Source: JAIVGV01 sp035295985
GTDB taxonomy: Bacteria; Acidobacteriota; Blastocatellia; Pyrinomonadales; Pyrinomonadaceae
DNA: 64,000 nt
Reading direction: 5' to 3'
Assembly (NCBI GenBank): GCA_035295985.1
Contig: DATHBT010000101.1
Span: 1-64,000, forward strand
In this document: positions 21,547-30,189 of the stretch, one piece after another
How the letters are laid out: the number at the start of each line of letters is the position of its first letter
Numbering within the stretch: the stretch's first letter is position 1
Program-made: the position numbers and the translations under genes
Notes under the pieces: model-generated
Told to the model about the DNA's origin: nothing
The model's input: only the letters and a program-made list of their open reading frames with translations
The model's database searches: none

Positions 21547-22191
21547 TTGAACCCCGTACCCGTCAAAATCGGCGTCCTCATCTCCGGCCGCGGCTCGAAC
21601 ATGCTCGCGCTCGCGGACGCCGCGCGCGATGGTGTCATCGCGAACGCGGAGATCGCCGTCGTCATCAGCGACAAAGCGGAAGCCGCGGGGCTGACGCACG
21701 CGCGCTCGCGCGGCATCGAAACGTTAGCCGTCCCGCGCCGCGGGCGCACGCGCGAGGAGCACGAGGCCGAGATCATCGACGCGCTGCGCGGGCGCGGAGT
21801 GAGTCTCGTCTGTCTGGCCGGCTTCATGCGGCTGCTCTCGCCCTGCTTCGTCGGGGCGTTCGACGGGCGCATACTCAACATCCACCCGTCGCTGCTGCCC
21901 GCCTTCCCCGGCCTCGACGCGCAGCGGCAGGCCATAGAGCACGGCGTCAAAGTTTCGGGCTGCACCGTCCACTTCGTTGACGAGACGCTGGACGGCGGCC
22001 CCATCGTCGTGCAACGCGCCGTGCCCGTCCTGGACACCGACACGCCGGAGGCGCTCGCCGCGCGCATCCTGGTCGAAGAGCACAGGGCTTACGCCGAGGC
22101 CGTCGCGCTCGTCGCCGGCGGCAACTACAGCGTCGAGGGCCGTCGAGTCGTCGCGAAAGGCGTTGGCGGTAATTTTTCAGAGGTGAGGTGA
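21547..22191 (+). CDS. purN: phosphoribosylglycinamide formyltransferase
   Basis: A 214-residue GAR transformylase that transfers formyl from 10-formyl-THF to GAR in purine synthesis. KIGVLISGRGSNMLAL is the phosphate-binding loop, and the catalytic Asn/His/Asp set appears in ILNIHPSLLPAFPG and VHFVDETLDGGPI. The start is TTG at 21547, just after the fold-back repeat, with no good Shine-Dalgarno. It ends 3 bases before the next gene, so the two are probably co-translated. Confidence 0.95.
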   Translation: MNPVPVKIGVLISGRGSNMLALADAARDGVIANAEIAVVISDKAEAAGLTHARSRGIETLAVPRRGRTREEHEAEIIDALRGRGVSLVCLAGFMRLLSPCFVGAFDGRILNIHPSLLPAFPGLDAQRQAIEHGVKVSGCTVHFVDETLDGGPIVVQRAVPVLDTDTPEALAARILVEEHRAYAEAVALVAGGNYSVEGRRVVAKGVGGNFSEVR

Positions 22192-22194
22192 GAG

Positions 22195-22638
22195 ATGGTT
22201 GAGTTCGTATCCCGGTTGAACGGTGTGCGCAGAAGATTTCTAATGCCCGTCGCGCTGCTCTTCTGCCTGTCGGCGTCGGCCTTCGCGGAACTGCCGCCCT
22301 ACGTTTACAAGGAGCAGCAGGCGAAATCGCCGGAGCGGCTGACCATCAAGGTCAAATCCGTGAAGACGACGGAGCGGGACGAGCCGGATCGCAAGCGCGT
22401 TGACGTGACGGTCGAGGCGCGCGTGACGAAGGTCGCGCGCACGGCCTCGCGCCTCAGGCCGGGGCGGACGATCCGCATCCGCTACACCCGCAGCGAGTAC
22501 AAGCAGCCCATCGCCGGGCCGAGCGAGGTTCCCCTCCTGCGCGAGGGCGAGACCTACCCCGCCTTCCTCAGCAAGAGCAAGGAGGGCAACACCTACGCGC
22601 CCGCGGCCGGCGGCTTCAGCTTCCGCGTCGTCGAATAG
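22195..22638 (+). CDS. small secreted protein, unknown
   Basis: A 147-residue protein with an N-terminal signal ([15 protein letters not shown], preceded by about 16 basic residues) and a mature region rich in beta-type sequence ([20 protein letters not shown] ... [13 protein letters not shown]). It probably folds as a periplasmic OB- or beta-sandwich domain. No family is recognised. The ATG at 22195 has GAGGTGAG upstream, overlapping the end of purN. Confidence 0.65.
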   Translation: MVEFVSRLNGVRRRFLMPVALLFCLSASAFAELPPYVYKEQQAKSPERLTIKVKSVKTTERDEPDRKRVDVTVEARVTKVARTASRLRPGRTIRIRYTRSEYKQPIAGPSEVPLLREGETYPAFLSKSKEGNTYAPAAGGFSFRVVE

Positions 22639-22726
22639 AGACGGGAGCCGACCGCCGACACGGGGCAGGTTGCGACCACGCGAAACGATGGCGCGGCAGT
22701 CGCGGGATGCGCTACCCTATCGCCCC

Positions 22727-23947
22727 ATGGCCTCCCTGACCGTCGATGAGCAACTGGCCTACCTGCGCAAAGGCGCGGTCGAGATGATCCGCGAGGACGA
22801 CCTTCGCGCCAAGCTCGAACGCAGCGCGAGAGAGGGCCGGCCGCTGCGCGTCAAACTCGGCGCCGATCCGACTGCGCCCGACCTGCACCTCGGCCACACC
22901 GTCATCATCCGCAAGCTCCGCCACTTTCAGGAGCTAGGCCACACGGCCGTCTTCCTCATCGGCGACTTCACCGGCCTCATCGGCGACCCCTCGGGCAAGT
23001 CGGCCACGCGCCCGCAGCTCACCCGCGAGGAGATCAACGCGAACGCCGAGACCTACAAGCAGCAGATTTTCAAGCTCCTCGATCCCGACAAGACCGAGAT
23101 ACGCTTCAACTCCGAGTGGATGGACAGGTTCGACGCCTACTCGTTCGTCCGCCTCGCCGCGCGCACCACCGTCAGACAGATTCTGGAGCGCGACGACTTC
23201 CAGAAGCGCATGTCGGAAGAGCGCCCCATCGCCCTCCACGAACTGCTCTACCCGCTCACCCAAGCCTACGACTCCGTCGCCCTCGAAGCCGACGTTGAGC
23301 TAGGCGGCACGGATCAGAAGTTCAACCTTCTGCTCGGCAGAAACTTGCAGCGCGAGTACGCGCAAGACCCGCAGGTCGCCCTCATCACCCCGCTCCTCGA
23401 AGGCACGGACGGCGTCCAGAAGATGTCGAAATCCCTCGGCAACTACATCGGCATCACCGAGCCGCCGCAGGAGATGTTCGGCAAGATCATGTCGATCACC
23501 GACTCGCTCATGTGGCGCTACTACGAGCTGCTGACCGACCTCCGGCCCGACGGGATCGCCGCGCTCCGCGCCGCGGCCGAATCCGGCGCGCGCAACCCGC
23601 GCGACCTGAAAGTCGAACTCGCCAAGCGCGTCATCGCGGACTTCCACTCGGCGGGCGCGGCCGGCGTGGCCGAGGATGAGTTCAACCGCGTCTTCAAGCG
23701 CAAGGAAGCGCCGGACGAGATCGAGGAGCGCACCGTCGCTGCCGGCGCTTGGAAGTTGCCGCGCCTGCTCGTCGAGACTAAACTCGCGCCCTCGATGGCC
23801 GAGGCACGTCGCCTCATCGAGCAGGGCGGCGTCCGCGCCGACGGCGAGCGCGTCGCCCGCGCTGATGCCGAGATCGAATTAGAATCCGACCGCGTGATCC
23901 TGCTTCAGGTCGGCAAGCGCCACTTCCTGCGCGTGCGCGGAGCCTAG
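22727..23947 (+). CDS. tyrS: tyrosyl-tRNA synthetase
   Basis: A class I aminoacyl-tRNA synthetase of 406 residues. The HIGH motif is HLGH ([10 protein letters not shown]), KMSKS is intact ([11 protein letters not shown]), the tyrosine site is [12 protein letters not shown], and a C-terminal S4 RNA-binding domain follows ([18 protein letters not shown]). The pattern is the TyrZ-like bacterial subgroup. The ATG at 22727 gives the family N-terminus; in-frame starts at 22670 and 22688 are possible, and no Shine-Dalgarno separates them. Confidence 0.95.
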   Translation: MASLTVDEQLAYLRKGAVEMIREDDLRAKLERSAREGRPLRVKLGADPTAPDLHLGHTVIIRKLRHFQELGHTAVFLIGDFTGLIGDPSGKSATRPQLTREEINANAETYKQQIFKLLDPDKTEIRFNSEWMDRFDAYSFVRLAARTTVRQILERDDFQKRMSEERPIALHELLYPLTQAYDSVALEADVELGGTDQKFNLLLGRNLQREYAQDPQVALITPLLEGTDGVQKMSKSLGNYIGITEPPQEMFGKIMSITDSLMWRYYELLTDLRPDGIAALRAAAESGARNPRDLKVELAKRVIADFHSAGAAGVAEDEFNRVFKRKEAPDEIEERTVAAGAWKLPRLLVETKLAPSMAEARRLIEQGGVRADGERVARADAEIELESDRVILLQVGKRHFLRVRGA

Positions 23948-23959
23948 TGGGTCGAACGA

Positions 23960-24037
23960 TTTTGTAGGGGCAGGGCTTGTCCCCGCCCGGATGCTTACGC
24001 ACCACGGCGGGCAGGGACAAGCCCTGCCCCTACAAAA
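23960..24037. repeat. 29-bp inverted repeat (GGGGCAGGGCTTGTCCC family)
   Basis: TTGTAGGGGCAGGGCTTGTC at 23962-23981 (arm to 23988) and its complement at 24009-24037 match at 28 of 29 positions around a 20-base loop. It follows the tyrS stop directly and may act as its terminator, but it also belongs to a word I have seen dispersed in several phyla. Confidence 0.85.
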
Positions 24038-24080
24038 ATATTCTCTGCTCGGTATAACCCCTCGCCGAAAGGAAGGCCGT

Positions 24081-24560
24081 ATGTCCGAAGAGAACAAGGC
24101 GCTCGTCCGCCGCTGGTTCGAGGAGGTGTGGAACAAGGGGCGGGCCGAGGCGATTGACGAGATGTTTGCCGAGGACGGCGTCGCGCACGGCCTCTCGGAC
24201 GCGGCGGGGCAACCCTTGCGCGGCCCGGCCGGCTTCAGGCCGTTCTTCCGCTCGTTCCGCGACGCCTTCCCCGACACCGAGGTCACAGTCGAGGACGTGA
24301 TCGCTGAGGGTGACAAGCTGGCCGCGCGCTGCTCCGTGCGCGCCAAGCATCAGGGCGACACGCTCGGCTTCACCGCCACGGGCCGCCCAATTGAGATCAC
24401 GGGCATGACCTTCCTCCGCGTCCGCGATGGCAAGATCATCGAGGCGTGGAACAACTTCGACTTCATGACGATGTTCCAGCAGCTCGGCGCGCTCCAACTC
24501 TCCGCGCCCGCCGCCGCCGACGACGCGAAAGACTACGGGCGGGCGGAGGGCGACGCGTGA
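24081..24560 (+). CDS. SnoaL-like ester cyclase-family protein
   Basis: A 159-residue alpha+beta-barrel protein of the NTF2/SnoaL-like type (EENKALVRRWFEEVWNKGR, FPDTEVTVEDVIAEGDKLAAR, GMTFLRVRDGKIIEAWNNFD). Stand-alone members are small enzymes or binding proteins, and the substrate is unknown. AAGGAAGG five bases before the ATG at 24081 sets the start. The stop codon overlaps the GTG of the sulfatase gene by four bases, which implies translational coupling. Confidence 0.85.
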   Translation: MSEENKALVRRWFEEVWNKGRAEAIDEMFAEDGVAHGLSDAAGQPLRGPAGFRPFFRSFRDAFPDTEVTVEDVIAEGDKLAARCSVRAKHQGDTLGFTATGRPIEITGMTFLRVRDGKIIEAWNNFDFMTMFQQLGALQLSAPAAADDAKDYGRAEGDA

Positions 24561-25948
24561 GCGGACGGGTCGGCCGCCGCGAGTTCCTTGCCACGTCGGC
24601 CGCGGCGGCGCTGGCGGCTTCGCGTGAGACTTTCGCGGCGGAACGTAAGCCCGCGCGCCCGAACGTCCTCTTCATCCTCGCCGACGATCTCGGCTGGGGC
24701 GATCTCAGTTGCTACGGCCGCCCCGACTACCGCACGCCGAATCTCGACCGGCTGGCCGCCGAAGGCATGCGCCTCACGCACGCCTACTCGGCCTCGCCCG
24801 TCTGCACGCCGACGCGCGTCGCCTTCGCCACGGGCCGCTACCCGGCGCGCACGGCCGTCGGCCTCGAAGAGCCGTTGCAGTGGCGGAAGGACTTACGCGA
24901 GCAGAAGCGCGATCCGGGCCTGCCGCCTGAGCACCCCACGGTCGCGTCGCTCTTAAAATCCGCCGGCTACCGCACGGCGCTCGTCGGCAAGTGGCACATG
25001 GGATACCTGCCCCGTTACGGCCCCCTGAAGAGCGGCTACGAAGAGTTCTTCGGCATCATGAGCGGCGCGAACGACTTCTTCACGCACGCGGACGCCTACG
25101 GCGAGGGCGACCTCTTCGAGATGGAAGTGCCCGTCGAGCGCGCCGGCTACATGACCGACCTGCTGACCGAACGCGCCGTACAGTTCATCACGCGCCGCCA
25201 CGACCGCCCCTTCTACCTGAGCCTCCACTACACCGCGCCCCACTGGCCCTGGGAAGGCCCGCGCGACGAGGCGGTCAGCCGCACGCTCGGGCAGGGCTAC
25301 GCAGGGATGACCGCCGGCGGCTCGCTCAAGATTTACGCGGAGATGATGCGCAGCCTCGACGAGGGCATCAGCCGCGTCGTGCGCGCTCTCTCCGCCGCAC
25401 GGCTCGAACGCAACACGCTCGTCGTCTTCACGAGCGACAACGGCGGCGAGCGATTCTCCTTCAACTGGCCCTTCCGCGGCGAGAAGTTCCAACTCCTCGA
25501 AGGCGGCATACGCGTCCCCGCAATCGCCCGCTGGCCGGGGACGATCCCGGCCGGGCGCACGAGCGATCAGGTCAACATCACGATGGACTGGACGGCGACG
25601 ATGGCCGCGCTTGCGGGCGCGCAGCCCCACCCCGCCTACCCGCTCGACGGCGTCGATCTGCTGCCCACGCTGCGCGGGAACCGGCCAGCCTTCGAGCGCA
25701 CTCTCTTCTGGCGTCACCACAAGTCGGCGGCCGTGCGACGCGGACGTTGGAAGTATTTGCAGGATGAGGAGGGCGAGCACCTGTTCGACCTCGCGACGGA
25801 CGAGCGCGAGCAGGCCGACTTCCGGCAATCCCACGCCGCGATCTTCGAGCAGCTGAAGTCGGCCCACGCGGATTGGGACAAACAGTTGCTCCCGCGACGC
25901 ACCCGGCCCGCGGCCACGGACGACGGACAACTGACCACGGACAACTGA
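24557..25948 (+). CDS. Tat-exported sulfatase
   Basis: A 463-residue arylsulfatase-family hydrolase. A twin-arginine signal (GRREFLATSAAAALAAS) exports it folded. The metal site starts at NVLFILADDLGWGD. The formylglycine motif is C-T-P-T-R in SPVCTPTRVAFATGRYP; the Cys is expected to be oxidised by a formylglycine-generating enzyme not seen in this window. GKWHMG and FTSDNGGE complete the active site. The GTG start at 24557 overlaps the upstream stop; the earlier open frame (24446) is a shadow of that gene. Confidence 0.93.
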   Translation: MSGRVGRREFLATSAAAALAASRETFAAERKPARPNVLFILADDLGWGDLSCYGRPDYRTPNLDRLAAEGMRLTHAYSASPVCTPTRVAFATGRYPARTAVGLEEPLQWRKDLREQKRDPGLPPEHPTVASLLKSAGYRTALVGKWHMGYLPRYGPLKSGYEEFFGIMSGANDFFTHADAYGEGDLFEMEVPVERAGYMTDLLTERAVQFITRRHDRPFYLSLHYTAPHWPWEGPRDEAVSRTLGQGYAGMTAGGSLKIYAEMMRSLDEGISRVVRALSAARLERNTLVVFTSDNGGERFSFNWPFRGEKFQLLEGGIRVPAIARWPGTIPAGRTSDQVNITMDWTATMAALAGAQPHPAYPLDGVDLLPTLRGNRPAFERTLFWRHHKSAAVRRGRWKYLQDEEGEHLFDLATDEREQADFRQSHAAIFEQLKSAHADWDKQLLPRRTRPAATDDGQLTTDN

Positions 25949-25958
25949 CCACTTTTTT

Positions 25959-26780
25959 ATGTCGGCAGCAGTCGCCAACGAGGAAGTCCTGATCATCGAG
26001 ACGCCGGAGCGCGTGCCGCTACACTTCGCTCTGGCGTCCATCGGCAACCGCTTTTTGGCGTGTGCCGTCGATCACCTGCTGCAAATCATCTTCATGGCGA
26101 TGGCCTTCGTCGTGTTGCAGTGGTCGGGGGTGCTGACGGGCTGGGGCGGGCGTTTGTCGGAGGCGCCGAAGTGGGCGATTGCCGCACTCATCCTCGCGCT
26201 CTTCGCCATCTGGTCGGGCTACTTCGCCGTCTTCGAGTGGCTGTGGGGCGGGCAGACGCCGGGCAAGCGTTGGCTGCGCCTGCGCGTCATCAGGGAGGAC
26301 GGCCGCCCCGTCACCTTCTGGGAGGCCGCGGCGCGAAACCTCATCCGCATCTTCGACATGACGCCGTTCCCCTTCTACTCGGTCGGCCTGCTCTCGGTCT
26401 TCCTGTCGGGCCGTGACCAGCGCGTCGGCGACTTCGTCGCGGGCACTGTGGTGGTGCGCGAGCGCGAGGCCGAAGCGCCCACCTTCGATCAGGTCTTCTC
26501 CGCGCCGACCTCGGACGTGGCGATGCGCCGCTCCTTCCGCCCCGTCGAGTTCGTCGGGGACATCTCACAGTTGACCGCGCGCGAGATCGAGGTGGTCGAA
26601 AACTTCCTGCGCCGCCGCTGGGACTTGAGCGACGGCGTCCGGCAGTGGATGGCCTGGCGCGTCGCCTGGCCGCTGCTCTACAAGATCAAGCCCGACTTCG
26701 ACCGCGTGCAGTTCACCTACGAAGGTTTCCTGGAAGAACTTCTCCACCGCTACCGCGCCGCACACCGCTTCACGGACTGA
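25959..26780 (+). CDS. RDD family membrane protein
   Basis: A 273-residue protein with an RDD domain (residues about 30-165). The first helix carries R31 and D38 (GNRFLACAVDHLLQIIF), two more hydrophobic helices follow, and GGQTPGKRWLRLRVI is the family loop. The C-terminal 100 residues are soluble and helical (REIEVVENFLRRRWDLSD). The function of RDD proteins is mostly unknown; some act in ion transport. It starts 10 bases after the sulfatase stop, probably the same transcript. Confidence 0.88.
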   Translation: MSAAVANEEVLIIETPERVPLHFALASIGNRFLACAVDHLLQIIFMAMAFVVLQWSGVLTGWGGRLSEAPKWAIAALILALFAIWSGYFAVFEWLWGGQTPGKRWLRLRVIREDGRPVTFWEAAARNLIRIFDMTPFPFYSVGLLSVFLSGRDQRVGDFVAGTVVVREREAEAPTFDQVFSAPTSDVAMRRSFRPVEFVGDISQLTAREIEVVENFLRRRWDLSDGVRQWMAWRVAWPLLYKIKPDFDRVQFTYEGFLEELLHRYRAAHRFTD

Positions 26781-26830
26781 AGAGGCGCGGAGGCGGCTTA
26801 GGCGATTTATAGCGGGGTTCATTCGCATGC

Positions 26831-27011
26831 GACTTCCGCGGGAAGTCCCGTTTTATGACCGCAACGCGCTAACACGGCGGCAAGCTGCCGTCATTGGGTC
26901 GCATCCGAGTGACCACCGCTGTAGGGGGAGTTACTGTTGTAAACACGGGGGGCGCTGGGGGCGCAGAGAGGGAAGCCGCCTGCCTCTCTGCGCCCCAGCG
27001 CCCCCCGTGTT
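26831..27011. repeat. terminator-like palindrome and 29-bp fold-back repeat
   Basis: The 312-base gap between the RDD gene and the S41 peptidase holds two structures. A GACTTCCGCGGGAAGTC palindrome at 26831-26847 is followed by CCGTTTTA and may terminate the RDD transcript. A long inverted repeat has its left arm at 26941-26970 (AACACGGGGGGCGCTGGGGG) and right arm at 26982-27011. No gene is visible in the gap. Confidence 0.75.
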
Positions 27012-27092
27012 GAAAACTACCGCGCCTTACGCCCGGCTGTAAGTAGATACCGAGGCGAAAATTTTCGACTTACCGTTTATCGGCAAGCTTTG

Positions 27093-28448
27093 CTAGTTCT
27101 TGCGCCACTCGACGGGGAAGAGCGTCCCGGCCTTCTCCGGGGTGAGTTCGACGCCCGCCAGCGAGGCGGCGCGCGCGAGCACGGGGTCGCGCCGCGCGGC
27201 CATGTCGGCCGGGGTCGGCAGCAGCAGCTCGTCCGGCGTCACGCCCGCGCCCTCGAGGCCCTTGCCGTCCGACATGAGGAGGTCGGCGTCCGTTATGCTC
27301 ACGCCGTAGAAGGAGACGGTGTCTATGCCGAACTGGTGCCCGTAGTGCCTGCCCCTCATCACCGCGCCCATCGAGCGGTCGCCGATTACGGTGGCGCGGC
27401 TCTCCATCTGCATCACGCGCGCGAAGAGTTCCGAGGACGAGCCGGACTCACTGTCTAGCAGCACGATCAGCTTGCCCTGGTACGCGTCCTTACCGACCGA
27501 CTTGGCGACGAGCGGCCTGATCTCCTTCCGCCGCCTCAGGTCGCCTATCTTCACGTCCCGCTCGACGAAATTGCCTATCATCCGCAGCAGCGTCTCCTCC
27601 GCCCCGCCGCCGTTCCCGCGCAGGTCGAGTATGACCGACTTGAACTTCCTGAGCTTGCCCGCCATGTCGTCCACCTTCTCCTTCGGCAGGTCAAACTGCG
27701 GCATCTTCCAGATGAAAAGCTCCTCCCCAAGCTCGTAGTAGCGGTGCCTGCGCAGGCGCGCGTCCCTCTCCTCCCGCACGACGAGCCGCATGTACTCGTT
27801 GTAGTCGGTGAGGTCTGTCACCTTCTTGCCTTCGCTCAGCTTCGTCAGGATTTCCAGCTCGCGCGGCTGCCCGCCCGGACTCCGCGCCACGAGGCGCAGG
27901 CCCGGCACGGGCCGCAGCGTCCTGTAAAGGTAGCCCAGCTTCCAGAAGTCCTGACGGATGGGCGTCATGCCGTCGAGCGAGATGACCTCGTCGCCCTCCT
28001 TCAAGCCCTTCGCGGCGGCGTCGCTGCCCGGCTTGAGGGCCACCACGTAACACTTGTCGCCCACCATCTGCATCTCCCACCCGTAGTCCACGCGCGTGAC
28101 TCGCCCCGGCGGCATGAAGAAGGTGTGCGAGTCGTCGAGCTGGATGAGCACGTGGGCGATGATCCCGAATATCTGGCCGTTCGACTGCGCGCCCTTAATC
28201 ATTTCGTCGGCCTGCTTGAAGAGCGCCTGCACGTCGAGGCCCTTGAAGGTCGGGTCGTAGTAATTCTTCTCCAGCTCGGACTTGATCGTGCCGAGCATCG
28301 AGCGACCGCGCTCGATGTCGTAACCGCTGATCTTCTTCTGCGCCGTTGCCGTGTGCGCCGCCCCGGCCAGGAGCGACAGGAGAAGCGCCGCGAAGTAGGC
28401 CGCTGCGCGCGCGCGCGGCGGGTTGATCATGCTGCTTCTTTTTTTCAT
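27093..28448 (-). CDS. S41 family (tail-specific protease-like) peptidase
   Basis: A 451-residue exported protein with a signal peptide (AAYFAALLLSLLAGAAHTATAQ) preceded by MKKRSS. A PDZ-like region (LKPGSDAAAKGLKEGDEVI) lies at about residues 130-160. The S41 peptidase core follows: SVILDLRGNGGGAEETLL, then the catalytic-Ser region VLLDSESGSSSELFA. It probably acts in the periplasm or is membrane-associated. The ATG at 28448 keeps a basic n-region for the signal peptide. It is divergent from the thiolase gene with about 200 bases between. Confidence 0.85.
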   Translation of the reverse strand: MKKRSSMINPPRARAAAYFAALLLSLLAGAAHTATAQKKISGYDIERGRSMLGTIKSELEKNYYDPTFKGLDVQALFKQADEMIKGAQSNGQIFGIIAHVLIQLDDSHTFFMPPGRVTRVDYGWEMQMVGDKCYVVALKPGSDAAAKGLKEGDEVISLDGMTPIRQDFWKLGYLYRTLRPVPGLRLVARSPGGQPRELEILTKLSEGKKVTDLTDYNEYMRLVVREERDARLRRHRYYELGEELFIWKMPQFDLPKEKVDDMAGKLRKFKSVILDLRGNGGGAEETLLRMIGNFVERDVKIGDLRRRKEIRPLVAKSVGKDAYQGKLIVLLDSESGSSSELFARVMQMESRATVIGDRSMGAVMRGRHYGHQFGIDTVSFYGVSITDADLLMSDGKGLEGAGVTPDELLLPTPADMAARRDPVLARAASLAGVELTPEKAGTLFPVEWRKN

Positions 28449-28676
28449 TGGGGGATTCCTTATCCGGGTGGTCTGAGGAACTGCCGTGAGGCCAGTCTTC
28501 TTGGCGGTGAAGAGCGGTGGCGGCAGGTCGCGCGTGGATATTACAGGCGCGCGGGGGGGCGGTCAACACTAATTTTGTGGGTTTTTACCCGAATTGACTC
28601 CCACTCCGGGCCTCGAATACACTCGCCCGTTCATCTAAACACGGAATTTATGATAGAGAGGACTACCCCGAAAATC

Positions 28677-29858
28677 ATGTCACAAGACATCTTCATCCTG
28701 GGCGGGAAGCGCACGCCGATGACCGAGTACGTCGGCGCGTTGAAGGACGTGAAGGCGATTGATCTGGGCGCGGCTGCGGCGCGCGGCGCGCTCGAAGCGT
28801 CGAATGTGGCGGCCGAGGAGATCGACCACACCGTCATCGGCAACGCCCTGCAAACTTCGGGCGACGCCATCTACGGCGCGCGCCACGTCGCCTTGAAGGC
28901 GGGCGTGCCGGCAGACCGGCCCGCGCTCACCGTCAACCGCCTGTGCGGGAGCGGCATCCAGTCAATCGTCTCGGCCGCGCACATGATCATGGCTGACGAA
29001 GCGCGCACGGCCCTGGTCGGCGGCATGGAGTCGATGTCGATGGCCCCGCACGTCATCTACGGCGCGCGCAGCGGGTTCGCGCTCGGCCAGGGCAAGCTCG
29101 AAGACTCCCTGATGGTCGCCCTGCTCGACACCTACTGCAACACGACGATGGCCGGCACGGCCGAGAACCTCGCGCGCCGCTACGAAATCTCGCGCGAGGA
29201 GCAGGACAAGTACGCCCTGCGCTCGCAGCGGGAGGCGAAGCGCGCGCAGGACGCCGGAGTCTTCGCCGAGGAGATCGTCCCCGTCGAGGTGAAGACGCGG
29301 AAGGGCGTCCGTGTCGTGGACAAGGACGATCACCTCCGCCCCGACACGACGCTCGAAGTGCTGGCGAAACTGCCGACCGCGTTCAGCAAGGACGGCTTCG
29401 TGACGGCCGGCAACGCTTCGGGCATCGTTGACGGCGCGGCGGCGCTCGTCGTCGCCGACGGCGACTTCGTCAAAGAGCGCGGCGCGAAACCGCTCGGCCG
29501 CATCGTCTCGTGGGCCTACGCGGGCGTGGAGCCGGACGTGATGGGCATCGGCCCCGTGCCGGCCGTGCGTAAGGCTCTGGAGAAGGCGGGCCTCAAGCTC
29601 GAAGACATCGATCTGGTCGAGGTCAACGAGGCGTTCGCCTGCCAGTACCTCGCCGTCGAGAAGGAGCTGGGACTCGACCGCGCGCGGACGAACGTCAACG
29701 GCGGGGCCATCGCCCTCGGCCACCCGCTCGGCGCTTCGGGCACGCGGCTCGTCCTAACGTCGCTCCTGGAGCTGCGCCGCCGCGGCGGGCGCTACAGCCT
29801 CGCGACCGCCTGCATCGGCGGCGGCCAGGGCATCGCGATCATCTGCGAGCGCGCGTGA
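28677..29858 (+). CDS. acetyl-CoA C-acyltransferase (thiolase)
   Basis: A 393-residue type-II thiolase that condenses or cleaves acyl-CoA (beta-ketothiolase). The nucleophile is C90 (VNRLCGSGIQS), the His site is NGGAIALGHPLGASG and the second Cys lies in ATACIGGGQG. The role may be fatty acid breakdown or acetoacetyl-CoA formation; neighbours do not decide. ATG at 28677 gives the family N-terminus MSQDIF; ATG at 28650 is an alternative. The much longer open frame reaching back to 27744 is antisense to the S41 gene. Confidence 0.94.
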   Translation: MSQDIFILGGKRTPMTEYVGALKDVKAIDLGAAAARGALEASNVAAEEIDHTVIGNALQTSGDAIYGARHVALKAGVPADRPALTVNRLCGSGIQSIVSAAHMIMADEARTALVGGMESMSMAPHVIYGARSGFALGQGKLEDSLMVALLDTYCNTTMAGTAENLARRYEISREEQDKYALRSQREAKRAQDAGVFAEEIVPVEVKTRKGVRVVDKDDHLRPDTTLEVLAKLPTAFSKDGFVTAGNASGIVDGAAALVVADGDFVKERGAKPLGRIVSWAYAGVEPDVMGIGPVPAVRKALEKAGLKLEDIDLVEVNEAFACQYLAVEKELGLDRARTNVNGGAIALGHPLGASGTRLVLTSLLELRRRGGRYSLATACIGGGQGIAIICERA

Positions 29859-29873
29859 GAGCTAAAAGGCGGG

Positions 29874-29940
29874 CGAAGGGAAAAGGAGCGGCGGATTTTC
29901 CGTCCCCTTCTCCTTCGCCCCTTCCCCCGCCTCTCCCGCC
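29874..29940. repeat. inverted repeat after the thiolase gene
   Basis: AGGCGGGCGAAGGGAAAAGG around 29875-29894 faces CCCCTTCTCCTTCGCCCCTT around 29903-29925, an imperfect fold-back in the same style as the other host intergenic elements. It lies 15 bases after the thiolase stop and may terminate it. Confidence 0.6.
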
Positions 29941-30041
29941 CCGGAGCGCGCCCCGAATTTCGCCCTTGCCAGACCCCGCGAATTGTAGTATTTAACTCCG
30001 CCGTAAAGTCGCGTTAAGACTCGCGCAAAGGCTCTGCGGTA

Positions 30042-30050
30042 TGCTATAAC
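30042..30050 (+). promoter_or_regulatory. extended -10 promoter of the second receptor
   Basis: TGCTATAAC at 30042-30050 matches the extended -10 consensus TGnTATAAT with one mismatch. It lies 140 bases before the receptor start, leaving a long leader. No strong -35 is seen at the expected spacing. Confidence 0.45.
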
Positions 30051-30189
30051 TTCGCTTTACCAGCAGGGTCGCCGTCCGGCACGCCGCACTCGGTAAACCG
30101 CAAAAATTTCCTTCGGACAAATCGGGCCTCGAAGCAGTACCGCAGGCGTCCGAGCAGCCAAAATCCAAGCCTCCAGAAAAGGACGAATT

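Noticed and set aside
23960..24037. Riboswitch upstream of the SnoaL-like gene
   Set aside because: The structure is a simple perfect hairpin of a dispersed repeat word with no conserved aptamer core.
27744..28649. N-terminal extension of the thiolase open frame
   Set aside because: It overlaps the S41 peptidase on the other strand and adds 300 residues absent from thiolases.
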